Positions 1 through 15,599 are shown, counted from the first letter of the stretch. The stretch is DNA of 21,984 bases from Apostichopus parvimensis (GCA_000934455.1 KN888032.1:1-21984); one strand, 5' to 3'. Notes: generated by a model not told the origin, from the letters alone. Program-made: numbers and translations.

Positions 1-351
<351 letters not shown>

Positions 352-655
352 TCAAGGGGGATATTGTTTGAAAAAGTTCAAATATTCTAAGATACCGTGG
401 TACATTTCGGACTTGTAATTACAAAGTTGAAGAGAATAATGATCATTTGTAATTTACAAATGTAATTATGTTATTATGAGTAAAATATGAGATGACAATT
501 TTCATGTTGATACCAGATGAAAACTGGGTTTATTGTTTTAATTAGAAAGTTGACAAGTAAATATCTAACGATGCAGAGTTCTTTGTCTTCTGAGATCGGA
601 GCTGAAAGAATGAAACATTTTTATGGATCTCAATTTCTTGTGGTGTTAAGGGGTT

Positions 656-1027
656 CAGTGGCGGAGCTAGGGGTATTGGTCAGGGGGGTCGAGAATGGTC
701 TGTAGGGGCGCTTTTGACACTATTTAAGCGGAGCACCACCACAGGTTGGCGCGGAGCGTACAGAATTTTTTGGAGTAAAGATACTCCCTACGTAGATCGC
801 CGGAAATGACCGTTTCCGGGCCTTGCTAATTTGCAGATCAACGAAGAATAAATAGGTGTCAGAAAATTACACCAACAAAACGTGACAAATGTCAATAGGT
901 AGATGAGAAGTAAATAATCGCGAATAAGTCAAAAGTGGTAAAAAGCTGAAAAGGGCGCCAGCAGTCCATTTGACTCGTCAGGGGTGGCATCCGCCCCCCC
1001 CCCGGCAGTATGGACGCTCCGCCACTG
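656..1027. mobile_element. Non-autonomous hAT-type MITE, copy 1 (372 bp)
   Basis: The element has perfect 12-bp terminal inverted repeats, CAGTGGCGGAGC at 656-667 and GCTCCGCCACTG at 1016-1027. It is flanked directly by the 8-bp target-site duplication AAGGGGTT (648-655 and 1028-1035). An 8-bp duplication and CAG-starting ends are the signature of the hAT superfamily. No transposase frame fits in 372 bp, so it must have been mobilised by an enzyme encoded elsewhere. Internal landmarks are 'ttggcgcggagcgtac', 'gatcgccggaaatgac' and a 10-C run at 994-1003. It lies in a SIK intron. The perfect TSD and TIR suggest a fairly recent insertion. Confidence 0.92.
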
Positions 1028-1289
1028 AAGGGGTTCCAGGGGGTTGGGAGAGGCACTGACATTAGAGGTTGTAGTGTTTTTTTACTAATTTGTGAAGGGT
1101 GCAAGGATAATTCTCTGAGATCTGGTTCCGTTCCTTTTGTGGGGCCTGATAGGAAAGCAGACTAATTTGAAGTTTTGAAATCACTCTGTGTGTTTTTGCA
1201 GTGGCAACTAATAAATGTCAAGAACCGGGCAATATATTCTCTTTTATATGATCTTAAAAATGGTTTATTGAGCCATCAAAGGTAAAAAT

Positions 1290-1406
1290 AGCAAAGGAGA
1301 TGCATTGGACTACACAAAAGGATTAAATATCATTCACAAAAATAACTTTGGACAAACAAAGCATCAAGCAATATTTGTGAAGGGAAATTCCCCTCTGACT
1401 GCCACA
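1290..1406. repeat. 115-bp direct repeat, copy 1
   Basis: 117 bp starting 'agcaaaggagatgcattgga' and ending 'cccctctgactgccaca'. It recurs at 1675-1790 in the same orientation with about ten differences and a few small indels. Sequence outside the copies does not match, and I see no terminal inverted repeats or target duplication. It does not match any coding sequence I know. Confidence 0.85.
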
Positions 1407-1674
1407 GGACAAGATCATTGTCTGTTGTGTTTGCTGTCTGGGTTCAAAATTCTTACAAACAGTGAGAACAAACCGAAAACAGCTGTTTCAGCAGAATTTG
1501 ATCAATTTTATTCATGATATATTCATGATATATTTTATTCACAAAAAATCCCATAACGACTGTAAGGTACTCAATCCACTACTCAAATGTCTTCTAAAAT
1601 TTTCAAAATTTTCCAATTTTGTATGAAATGAGTATCACGGTCAGATGAAATGTCCCTGGACAACATACATACTT

Positions 1675-1790
1675 AGCAAAGGAGATGCATTGGACTACAC
1701 AAAAGAATTCAATATGCTTAACAAAAATAAATTTGGGCAAACAAAGCATCAAGCAATATTTGTGAAGGGATTTCCCCTCTGACTGCCACA
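1675..1790. repeat. 115-bp direct repeat, copy 2
   Basis: Second copy of the 1290-1406 unit, starting 385 bp downstream. The shared core includes 'acaaagcatcaagcaatatt' followed by 'tgtgaaggga'. The 268 bp between the copies is unrelated AT-rich sequence. Confidence 0.85.
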
Positions 1791-2224
1791 TAAAGATGAG
1801 GTTTGAATTAAATTCATTCAAATTTTTCTTTTATCCTTTAATTGGGGAAAAATTACTAACGATTCAAATGGGATGGACCTACTGTAGGATAGAGTGGCTG
1901 CTTTGTATACAGTATTTATTCAATGTCATTTTCTAAGCAATATCTGGAAAAGTTTACAGAATTGATTGTCAAATGAAGAAATGGAGAAAAAACAAAAGGA
2001 AAGATTGCTCTTCTGATACTTTGGAATATGAGGAAAATCTTAAGCAACTGTTTTTTGGTTTTTATAAATGAAACTGAGACTGACCAGTAACGTGTACATG
2101 ATTCAAAGAAGTTAGAATTTGAGAATTTACCAAAAATCAATGTCCAAAAGAACTGTATTAAACCAAACAAGAAGGTAACCAGCCACTTTTTTAAGCTTAT
2201 TACGTGAACCAATTGCACTATTCC

Positions 2225-2491
2225 CAGGCCCGTAGCGAGGAATTTGCCAAGGAAGGGGCGAAGCCTGTAGGCAAACTATCTAAGCGTAGCGCCACCATGG
2301 ATTGGCGCAAAGCGTACAACAAAATTTTGGCCAATAAATGCCTCCCAGATCGCTGGAAATGACACTTCCCAGGCCTTGTAAGTTGCATCTATGCATTTTC
2401 TATTTTGAAATTTTAGCGATATCATCAAAAAATATGCTCAAGGGGAGGTGGCAGTCGCCCCTTCACCCCCACCCCATTGGATACGCCCCTG
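2225..2491. mobile_element. Non-autonomous hAT-type MITE, copy 2 (267 bp)
   Basis: Bounded by CAGGCCCGTAGC at the left and the inverted CAGGGGCGTATC at the right (imperfect TIRs). It is flanked by a perfect 8-bp target-site duplication, ACTATTCC (2217-2224 and 2492-2499). The interior is related to the 656-1027 element in the same orientation: 'ttggcgcaaagcgtac' against 'ttggcgcggagcgtac', and 'agatcgctggaaatgac' against 'agatcgccggaaatgac', both followed by 'ggccttg'. It is shorter and has no coding capacity. The two are members or subfamilies of one hAT MITE family. Confidence 0.9.
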
Positions 2492-2613
2492 ACTATTCCT
2501 CTATTCCTAGCATGGCCTGACTCTTCAATCTTTGTACAATGTAGGCACATCCCAGACAAAAGTTACAAATCTTGTTTTAAAAATTTACGGTACTGTTTTT
2601 GCAATTCTCCTAC

Positions 2614-2652
2614 TGTACGTGTGTGTGTGTGTATATACATGCATGTGTGTAT
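2614..2652. repeat. (GT)n / ATGT simple repeat
   Basis: 'gtacgtgtgtgtgtgtgtat' followed by 'atacatgcatgtgtgtat', a short impure GT/AC microsatellite. Confidence 0.8.
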
Positions 2653-3109
2653 CTCTCCCATGACAATAATACTGCCTTGCTGTCCAGATGACATAAATGC
2701 TATATGGTCATTTGAACCACTCTAGATCTCTTGGACTTGCATATGTACTGTAGTACATGTGGCAGTCAGTGTATAACCAGGTGAGTGTAATATTAGCTAA
2801 TGATAACAATACCCCAGTGAATTCCATTGTAACATGACCTTGCTAGAGTCATGTCCAGACATTCTTCACCACATCTTCTTAAAGGAGACTTCCGATCCTT
2901 GTCTGTACAGCAATCTCCATTTTTCTTTGCAATTTGCTATTAAACCTAATGATGAGAGTATGGCTGGGATGTACTGTACTGTACAAACCCTCGTTACTGC
3001 TGCTGAAAACGTCTTTCCTTCGCCCTAATCAATTTGGGCCAATTAATATGATCATCCTTCTGTCTTATATTTCTTCTCATCACCGGATGAAGAAATGCTA
3101 CCCATCTCT

Positions 3110-3117
3110 TGACGTCA
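3110..3117. promoter_or_regulatory. Full CRE palindrome TGACGTCA
   Basis: Perfect cAMP-response element, followed at 3144-3150 by a second GACGTCA (in 'accgacgtcagagg'); a similar 'cggacgtcagagg' lies near 4184. CREB/ATF binding is possible but not shown by the sequence. Confidence 0.35.
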
Positions 3118-3162
3118 CTAAATGGATAAACTGATGCGTCACCGACGTCAGAGGTTACCTCC

Positions 3163-3209
3163 GAGAGATTGCGAGCTCTCCGTCTCGAGATTCCCAGAGG
3201 CAATCTCTC
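3163..3209. repeat. Inverted repeat GAGAGATTGC/GCAATCTCTC
   Basis: Perfect 10-bp arms (3163-3172 and 3200-3209) around a 27-nt loop that itself contains the palindromes GAGCTC and TCTCGAGA. It lies in a locally GC-richer patch just after CRE-like sites. No RNA family is recognised. Confidence 0.6.
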
Positions 3210-3841
3210 CCTCAAGTATCCTGGCTGTGTAGCAGCAGTCAAACGAGTTCAGCGATTAAAATTGCAACAATCAGGACCAAACACTGTGGTTAATCCTGCT
3301 GTTTTTGCTTTACCACTCAGTGGCTTTCATTTACACTTATTCCAGTTATTGTTTCATGGATATGGTTTGAGATCTGTAAAGGTCGACCAGGCATATATCA
3401 TTTAAACAGAACAGTTATTGTATATACCATGGTCTTAATACAGCATGGAACTGTTCAACAGTCCCATTGATATCAGAGTACATCCGGAACGACTCTATTC
3501 TGCTATAAATTCTGTGAATACCGTACATGACGTGTTGACATTTAAAAAGAAACTGGTAAAGCTGAAATTCTCAGCTGATTTGCTGAGTTGAAAATTCTTA
3601 TAATCAAAATCACAAATCTGCATGAGTCCCAACTCAGTGGCTCATAATAGGTGAAAAGATATTGTACTCTTTACAAACTAAATACATAATATTGGTCCTC
3701 AAGGAGATCATGGTCAACTTAAAGTCAAATTTTGTTTACTGTAATCTACATGAAATAGAAATACTGTAATAATTTCATGACCTGTAATATCCAACACTAT
3801 TTATAAATACATCTCTCTGACAATGTGCTTTACCTATCCAG

Positions 3842-3911
3842 CATTCTTTCTTGTTTTGCTACATTTTTTCAGACAGCAAAATTTGCTGTTGGAACGACGA
3901 AAAGATAAGAC
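3842..3911. repeat. Old dispersed repeat, copy 1
   Basis: 70 bp including 'ttgttttgctacatttttt', 'cagcaaaatttgctgtt' and 'gaacgac'. The same order of words occurs at 20346-20416 with roughly 70% identity by eye. The centre is a short inverted repeat (CAGCAAA/TTTGCTG). Family unknown. Confidence 0.5.
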
Positions 3912-4863
3912 CCGATTGACAGATGGAAAACCAGTCAAAATACTTAAACTTTGACCTGTGAGGTCTATATTACCAACTACACTGGCAATCTGATCACCAA
4001 TATTAACATCTATGTACACTATTTTACTGTTTTTTTTAATCTTTCTATGAAGATGATCCTCCCCCTTGAAACCACTGCGATATTTTAACCTCAAAATCAA
4101 TGGCATTTAAAGCGTGAAATTTTTCACCCCAATTCAGAATTCAAAAAGGTCGACTGAAGAAGTACATCATCAAAACATGTACGGACGTCAGAGGTCAGAA
4201 TTAGCGTCTGTTTAAATACTCTTGCGATTTTAGTGTTTAATGACATTACCGTTGACGTACTTTAAATAATAAAAGTGATCGTTTTAACATCATTCTGCAT
4301 TGGTACACAGACACACAGACATTTACTTAACAATTAGCCATTCAAACTGACATGTAATCGTTCGTGCAATGCCGAGAAATCAATCGACAGCCATCGTGGA
4401 ATGTAGTCGCAGTTGGTTAATAGTTTTTTTTCTCCCAATAACTTGATCTTATTAACTTTGGAAAAGCACACAATGGCTATTAAGACATGGTTTCTATTTA
4501 CTTGGTCTGAGATATATTCCAGTTAAATAATGTGCCAGATGAAGCAGGTCTGTAATATTCTAGGCCCTCTGAAGGCTTTCTTAAAAGGGGGAAAAAAAAC
4601 TTATGTATTGGTAATCCAAATGATTGCACATTTCAAAATATTATGTAGAGAAGATGAAAATATTTCAGTCATTTACATCGCAATGAAATTTAGACGCTAG
4701 CCCAGTCATAACCAATGAGATTCATGTTGCATTTATAATATTCATAGAATTTTCTCTTCTTTCAAACATGTTTGAAGAAAATGAGGGCAGTGTTTCAGTT
4801 GATCTTGTGGGAACAGGAGACAAGTGTCACATACAGTACCAACACTATTCCTGATATAGTGCC

Positions 4864-5250
4864 CTGAATTTACCCTTAATGGTACCTCCTTCAAAATCCT
4901 GATTATACCCTTAACGGTTCCTCCTTCAAAACCCTGATTATACCCTTAATGGTACCTCCTTCAAAACCCTGATTATACCAGCCGTTATGGTACCTCCTTC
5001 AAAATCTTGATTATGCCCTTAACAGTTCCTCACTCAAACCCTGATTATACCCTTAATGGTACCTCCTTCAAAACCCTGATTATACCAGACGTTATGGTTC
5101 CTCTTTCAAAACCCTGATTATACCCATAATTTCCCTCCCTAACTCAAACCCTGATTAAACCCTTGATGGTACCTTCTTCAAAACCCTGATTATACCCTTA
5201 ACTGTCCCTCCCTTAAACCCTGATTGTACCCTTAATGGTCCTCCTTCAGA
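4864..5250. repeat. Minisatellite, about 11 units of 32-38 bp
   Basis: About eleven tandem units of the form CCTGATTATACCCTTAATGG followed by TACCTCCTTCAAAAC. Variants occur: several units have GGTTCC in place of GGTACC, and two units three positions apart (near 4970 and 5081) share the alternative 'ataccag(c/a)cgttatgg', which hints at higher-order duplication. Units diverge toward the right end. Intronic, no coding role. Confidence 0.93.
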
Positions 5251-6693
5251 GCTACCTGATGATAAACACCTTTATTTACAAGAATTATAAGAGAAGACAC
5301 AACATTGCCAGTGTCATTAGCCAAGTTTCTCTCACTACTTTAATCAGTGTTGTCCCCCTCCAGACACCCATTTACCCACTACCCTCACTACTACACTCTC
5401 CCCCTATCATTTGTCCTCATCCACTATCCTCTTCCAACTCCCATCTATCCATCGTTTTTCTACATCAGAGTCAGACCTGGACCACTGAATACACATCATA
5501 TGCTATACCTACTGTATAGTACAAGAACATACTATTCAGAATAATCTTGAAAAGCAATTGATATACCTGTACTGTAGGGTAAGCCACAGTCCTCTCTCTA
5601 AACCTTTTGACAAAACTCGATCCTATCAAGATTTTATCCGCCTTTTCAGCTTCATACAAAGATCACAAATTTTTGATGTACTTCTTCAACTGCCATAATG
5701 AAATCCCTAGAAATGTCAAAGGTTAGGTGAATAATGAAACACAATCTTTCTAGTGCAATGCTCCACAAATCCAAACTTATAGGTTTTTAAGTATGACTGC
5801 CTATGCTGCCTATGTTTCTGATTGCTTCCACCTACACCAGAGATGTAGCTTTTGCAGTTTCAGAATACTTGAGCCTGCAAAACGGAAGATGAAAACAAAT
5901 CAATTTTTCTCCTTCTACGCCGCCGATAGGCAACTCCTCTCTCACTGCAAAAAACCAACCAACCTTCTCTCAACTTTGGCATTTACACTGTAAGATAAGG
6001 AAAAAAATGCCTTCAACAGGAAATATGTTGCCGGGGGCTACCACCCCGTGCCATTTCTGCAGCTTCCAATCGATTCTTTCCCACCATTACCTAACTATTT
6101 CTCCGGACCTCGACGACGATGTGATTGGCTACTTGACAACAAGGCAGGAGCTGGTTTATCCATGAATAGTCTTTTGTTCTCTTGATAAGTATGCAGTGAG
6201 ATTTTAGGTTTTTTGGATTAAATTTGACTCACTGATGACAGGAAAGTCTCCTGGTACTCACTCACATGGATATAAGGCACTGTATAACACTAGCAGACAT
6301 ACTGTAGGTGTAGGCTACAAAATAAACACACAGGATGTGTGGAATAGGAACCAGTATACTCAGTATATTCAACAATATATTCAACAAACCACAATCTTGT
6401 TATGCAACTTGTTCAAAAGCTATTCACTCACCAGGTTACATCTCTATTTAAACGTTAAACCCGTACCACAATGAACTAGCATCTTATAACATATATGCTA
6501 TGGTTCTAGTAGAATATTCAAGAAACCAAAGTGAACACTTTATTTATTTCCATCTTAAGTCAATATGTTGTATCTGACAGAGAACTAGAAATAGTTCCAA
6601 AATATTGATATATGATTTTATCGTTTCACCAAAAGTTCATTCGCAAAGACGTGTGATGTCATAATGTAGGTGCGAACTGTCTACTTCAGATGT

Positions 6694-6785
6694 CACCAAT
6701 GTACGTATGTACATACATACACACATACCAGCATGCACAATATACATGCAGTCTACACACTTACATAGACATACATATGACACAT
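6694..6785. repeat. (GTAC/ATAC)-rich simple sequence
   Basis: Contains 'gtacgtatgtacatacatac' and several further 'acatac' words; GTAC/ATAC-rich sequence that can fold on itself. No function is evident. Confidence 0.7.
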
Positions 6786-7498
6786 CTATCACATAATACA
6801 TTGGTAGATCAGCTACTGGTGTATCTGTGTGTGTATGCAGCACATGCACACATCATGTAAGGACGTAGATATACAGCAGAATGATATCTCTAATGCTATC
6901 ACATGTAACATAGATTGATGCATTGTTGCATTACAGTCCAGTGAAGATTATTCCAAGATGTATTCCTGACAGTAATTCATTGTCAATATACAAGACGCTC
7001 AGGAATTCCTACGGCCAAAATAACATTCTATTCCAAAATTAATTACCCAAGAGAACGAAAGAAGCGAGATATGTTTAAACTGTTGGTTACAACACTCGGG
7101 CAAATAATCCAGCTGGTATGAGAAGAATTTTGTAAGGGCAGAGGTTGACTTGTCAAAGGTATCGTCAAGATTGAAGCAAACGGCTGCAAATGAGATGCTG
7201 CCATGTACTCCAGTTTGATTGCATTGAAATGTAAATGACAATTGAACAATTGAACAACAACAGAGCATTATAATAGCTCCCATTCAATGACCCACCTCAT
7301 CAACCACGAGTTTAAACGATTTACGTATTTCACGTCGCACTTTGTGCTTTCATATACGGTAATTCCCTGACGAGGGGAAAGACATTTCATTGATTGCATA
7401 CAGACAAAACTTTTATGTGTTAGATGGGCGCAATGGCCTATGCAGTGTGCAGGTTTAGATATTAATGAAAAAATGTGCATATAGACGATATGCTAAAT

Positions 7499-7521
7499 AT
7501 ACATATATAGTATATATGTAT
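7499..7521. repeat. Perfect AT-rich palindrome, 11-bp arms
   Basis: ATACATATATA, one G, then TATATATGTAT. It could extrude as a hairpin. It sits in unique AT-rich intron sequence with no flanking element recognised. Confidence 0.8.
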
Positions 7522-8654
7522 CAAAAGCATATATGGCTATATCAACAAAATCTACAGTCTGTGGGTTAAACGCAGGCAAGGAACTGAATGTAAGCAAATC
7601 ATGAACAGAAAATTGAAATTTGTGTCCTGAGTTGAATGCGTAAGCATTGTCGATGGCAAGTGACCAATCAAAAGTCTGCTTTTAGGTGGTCAACTGTCAA
7701 TGAAACCTATGTGTATGTATGTACTGTAAGATGGTGTATAAATCCAATCCAAATTTATGCAAGATTCATATTATGCAAATGATGCATGATGGAAGCAAAA
7801 CTGTGTCAATCAAACAAAAGCAATCCATAATTTATTATCTAGACGGTATCAATGATATCGTCGACAGTATGTGTGTTTGATGCATAGTCATGTGAATTAT
7901 GTAAATGTAAGATGATATACATATATTATGCAAATAATATCTGAGAGATTCTACAAACTGTATGTACATTAAAGGATACCAATGAATCATATGCAATTGA
8001 GATCACATACAACTATCCATGAGCATGGGAAGAAAGCAACTACTGTAGTTCCAGAAACAAAACTTAATCAACTGTGATAAGGAGTGACAAAGAGATTGGG
8101 GTCACTGGGGGGCCTGGGGTGGGGGGAGGGGAGAAGGGTAGCTTCCTTCATAGAGCAGAGATATAGGTAACCCTTCTTCTTACTGTGTTACAGATACATG
8201 ATAATAGACCAATATAAACTGCTGTATCTAACATTCCAACTTGCTAATAAATGATAACAACAGGCTGGCTATATTGGACAGCAACAGTCACACTACTGAT
8301 ATGAAACCCCAGCAGGAGGTTATCTATTCATAAACATTGAAGTAATCTCACAAATACCAGTGGTAGGTGGTTGGAAGTATTTAATGCATCCTCTTATGTC
8401 ATGAAAGGTCATTTCTGCTACCTAAGGTTAGGCTTCCGTAGATATGTCATACCTAAACTATTTCCCATATTGTACCCTAACTTCCTCTGACGGCATACTG
8501 TAACTACTGTAACTAATATGAAAACTTAACAAAATTCTTCAATTGAGGAAAGACTATGTGCGAATTAAAAAGGTGCTAAGTAATATCTGGAATGTGCGTT
8601 ATCAATGAGTACATTGAACACATGATGAGCAGACAAATACAGACTGCTTGGCGC

Positions 8655-8795
8655 TTTGGTGGTAGAATGAAAAGGAAGTGCATTGACCGGAGAATTCCAG
8701 GTATAGAGGGCGCACAGTGCTACCAGTTTGTTCTAGGCACCGTAGAATGGGAGTGATAAGGCTGTGGGGAGACAGGTAAGCGAGGAGCGAAGTAC
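8655..8795. repeat. Dispersed repeat 'GTAGAATGAG' family, copy 1
   Basis: 141 bp with landmarks 'tttggtggtagaatga', 'gaccggag', 'gcgcacagtgct', a second 'gtagaatggg' and 'gagacaggtaagcgaggagc' followed by 'gaagta'. The same ordered landmarks recur at 16379-16524 on the same strand, 7.7 kb away, and partly at 16266-16378. It appears to be an interspersed element or its internal tandem portion. No TIRs, poly-A tail or tRNA-like promoter boxes were recognised. Confidence 0.8.
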
Positions 8796-10335
8796 ATTTA
8801 GGTAAACTAGCTTGGTCAGGGGTCCAGACACTATAAAGCTGAGATTCTAGTGGTGTCAAATATGTAAGGCAAGCAAACAGCAATCTAAAGTTGAAAACTG
8901 TGAACAGAAATGTTGATTGTAACATTATTAATTCATCGGACACTAATAAAAATATTCATTCAGCATTTGAATGTAGAATGCCAAGCTTACAGGCATTAGC
9001 AATCTCAGAAAAGGAAAATCTGATGTTTGTATTAGAAATTTAAGAAGTTTACAAACTACGAAAATAATTAAATAAAATCAAAGAAAATCCAAGGGTTTTG
9101 TCACAGATGTAAATCGTTAATACTACGTACAGTATGTGGGAAAGTGCAAAAGTATGTGTCCAAAATTATTCACGCAAGTAAACAGTCAACTGCATGGACG
9201 TTATGTGTTACAGAACTAAGCAAAATGTCAGTGGAAATGTTTGGAATGAATTCTTAGATCTTGCAATTAAGCTACCATCGTGTACAGCGTTTTGCATCAA
9301 TTTCTAGCAAGATACACAAGGAATATTTTCAAGTACTTTCCACGAATCCACAGTGAATACTACAAGCTTTCATTCACTGTTTGACATATCAGAGCCCATT
9401 CAAAAAGCAGTTTCCTATCACTATGACATCTGATTTGCTCTGCTTTTTTTCTTCACTTGGATGCCACTTTTATCTTGGCTTTAATGGGTAAAATATTAAT
9501 GCAAATCCCAGGTCTTGATTACCAGGGTTTTACAAAGATCTGTACAACTACTGTGTTAGTTGCTAGGGTAGCCCTTCTCCAGGCTACTTTAATTACATCA
9601 AAAGCATCACAAGTTAAAATCTCATACGCAAACAGCGCGGATAAACGGTGTGTCACGAATGAAACCTGCTATTACACATTTACAACAGAACAACTTTGTG
9701 ACACACGGATTCATATCTTGTTGCACAAACTTGCACTAGTGAATACCATCCGTTTACTATCACCAGAAAACTCAGAACAGTCAATGTGTGAGACTCAAGG
9801 AGGAAGGAGAGTTTGGGGAGGGGTGGGGGATGGGGTGAGGGATCTCTCATTAAAATTGATACTGATACAGTGTGTCAAGTAAGTCAGAATTTAATTGGTT
9901 TATTAAATGATGAAATCACCAGCAAATTTTAGTGCGTAATCTTGAGCAATATTTTACTAAAGCAAACCTGTATATTTTGCAATCATGTAAGTAAGGTAGA
10001 TAGGAAAGTGCATCTATTGACTGGGATGTACAATAGGTATTAGAGGAGAGAAGTCAGTAAGATATTTTATGTATCTTGGATGATATTCTGGTTTCCACAT
10101 GTGAACCCATAAATGAGGAAAGAGGAGGAATGAGGTGCAACAAGCACCCATTTTAAAACGGAAAATAATTCCACCAGCTGGACAGACTATTTTTTGGCTA
10201 GATCTGTTCTCATTTTGGACCAGCAAAGATGTCTGGGCTGGATTTGCAAACATAATGTTTTCCAAAGATGAGTTTGTAGCAAGAGTGAAGGGTGGAGGGG
10301 AGGGGGAGGGGGGTAGGGTTGAGGGTGATGTAATT

Positions 10336-10354
10336 CAAAATGGCCGCCATTTTG
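10336..10354. promoter_or_regulatory. Palindromic YY1-like site
   Basis: CAAAATGGC, one C, GCCATTTTG: perfect 9-bp arms. The plus strand reads GCCGCCATTTTGG, matching the YY1 consensus. It is part of a segment (about 10282-10520) that resembles a dispersed repeat, with a G-rich lead-in and an 8-bp hairpin GGTGTGGA/TCCACACC at 10430-10457. It lies 240 nt past the donor of the T-loop exon. Binding is only inferred. Confidence 0.4.
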
Positions 10355-10528
10355 GATTTTCAGGGTCAATTTCACCGATTTTTGAAAGCTGATATCTCTG
10401 GAACCGATTAATATTTTCATCTAAAATTAGGTGTGGAATCTTATGAAACTCCACACCGAATTTGGTAAAAATCTGAGATGGTGGGTGTCGGGCCCTTGTT
10501 GAGTTGGCATGGAATGACCCAAAAGTCA

Positions 10529-13837
<3,309 letters not shown>

Positions 13838-13919
13838 TTAACATCTACACAGATACACCGTAATGTTATAATTAGTAAAGATCAACGAACCAGAAAACAT
13901 AATAGACCTCACATCTAAC

Positions 13920-14655
13920 CTCACTCCCCTTGTCACATCCAAACTCACTCCCACCACATACTGTACCCAACCCCACTATCCCATTACATAACCAACCCCA
14001 CTATCCCACCACCGACCCAACCTCACTATCCCACCCCACATCCAACCCCATTATCCCACCACAAACCCAATCCCAGTCTACCACCACACACCCAACCATC
14101 CCACCACACACCCAATCCCACTCTACTCCCACACACACCCAACCCCACTATCCAACCACACCCAACCCCACACACAATACCACTCTAATACCACACATGC
14201 AACCCCACTCTACCACCACACATGCAACCCCACTGTACCACCACACACCCAATCCCACTCTTCTACCACACACCCAACCCCACTATCCCACCACACACCC
14301 AGTCCCACTATCCCACCACACACCCTATATCACTCTTATACCACACACACCCAGTCCCACTCTACCACCACACACCCAGCCCCACTATCCCACCACACAC
14401 CCAACCCCACTATCCCACCACACACCCTATACCACTCTGATACCACACACCCAGTCCCACTATCCCACCACACACCCTATACCACTCTGATACCACACAC
14501 ACCCAGTTACCACCACACACCCAGCCCCACTATCCCACCACACACCCAACCCCACTATCCCACCACACACCCTATACCACTCTGATACCACACACCCAGT
14601 CCCACTCTACCACCACACATGCAACCCCACTGTACCACCACACAGGCAACAACAC
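13920..14655. repeat. C-rich minisatellite, about 0.73 kb
   Basis: Tandem CCCACTATCCCACCACACAC-type units of roughly 24-26 bp with variants (CTATACCACTCTGATACCAC, ACATGCAACCCCACT). A perfect 99-bp segment, 14363-14461, recurs at 14508-14606 (offset 145), so there is recent higher-order duplication. In the SIK transcript this is G-rich (GGGTGTGTGGTGGGATAG followed by TGGGG), with many G runs ending about 110 nt upstream of the 13812 acceptor. Confidence 0.95.
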
Positions 14656-15599
14656 TCTCTGCAAACCTGACCCCCTCAGTAACCATTGCGGTTTGTGCAG
14701 GAAATCTAAACTTCATGTATCATGTACAAATACCACCATATATTCACTATTATTTGCTGTGGCTGTGCAACACATTAAGATTCTGAAAGACAGCATACCA
14801 TCGGTTAGTGTCATCATGCTTAACGCATACCATATGATCAGTAATACAGCACTTACGACTGACCTACTTTGAGAATGCAAGCAACAGCAGCAAATTAAAA
14901 CCAACAATTTAACAAGACCGTAACAATTATGTCACTTCCTCTGTGACGACGACATTTTTCCCTTCGTTTCGTATTTTTATTTTGTTTACGCTGTCTCTAC
15001 ATTACTCTACAGAAAAACAAAAAAATACAGTTCTGAATGGAGTAACCTTTATCGTTGCCATGGCAACCCTGCACCAATAGCTGATGAGACAACAATCTTG
15101 ATAATCATAGAACGGAGGAGGGTAAAAGGCAGAAGTGGCTTGAAATGCGAAAGCGATGAGCAGAAAAACGAAACTGACAGTCACCAGCAATTATCAGAGA
15201 CAGAAACCACACACACAAAACACATGAACGACGACATACTGTACCTACTGTACACAACAAACATGATGAGTCCACTGTATAAGTACCGTATATGTAAGTG
15301 TAATTATCATTTATTCCCATTTGTCCCAGATATTCCATGCTACTTGAAAGAATCGCCAAGTTTCACATTTTAGTATTGAAATCAGCTGCATATTAAATAT
15401 GCATACAATACAGAAACGACAGCAAACGAAAAACATCGTTCTTCTGGTCAGTCAAAATTGTTTTTTTTTCTCACTGAGAGAGTTCTCAGTCAGTTTGTGA
15501 GTAGCGACAGTAGTGATTTAGCTGTGTTACTTGCACAGTCCACACAGATGACTTGTATAATATGCTTGGCTTTACAACAGAGATGCATGCTGACATCAG

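Noticed and set aside
2994..3405. Possible exon in the GC-richer patch (Arg-rich frames on both strands)
   Set aside because: No family similarity, no convincing splice-site pair in a consistent frame, and it lies inside a confirmed intron.
3834..4106. 90-codon minus-strand open frame (IGDQIASVVGNIDL)
   Set aside because: No domain recognised; overlaps the dispersed repeat at 3842-3911 and lies within the SIK intron.
4864..5250. CRISPR-like alternation of repeat and spacer
   Set aside because: The repeated units are contiguous and diverged with no unique spacers, and the context is a eukaryotic intron.
9457..9882. 141-codon plus-strand open frame
   Set aside because: No recognisable domain, ends in a low-complexity GGGGTGGGGGATGG stretch, and frames of this length are expected by chance in this much AT-rich DNA.
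13930..14490. 186-codon plus-strand open frame rich in His, Pro and Thr
   Set aside because: It lies wholly inside the CCCAC/ACACAC minisatellite; the lack of stops is a by-product of the repeat, and the alternative frame at 14222 reads the same way.
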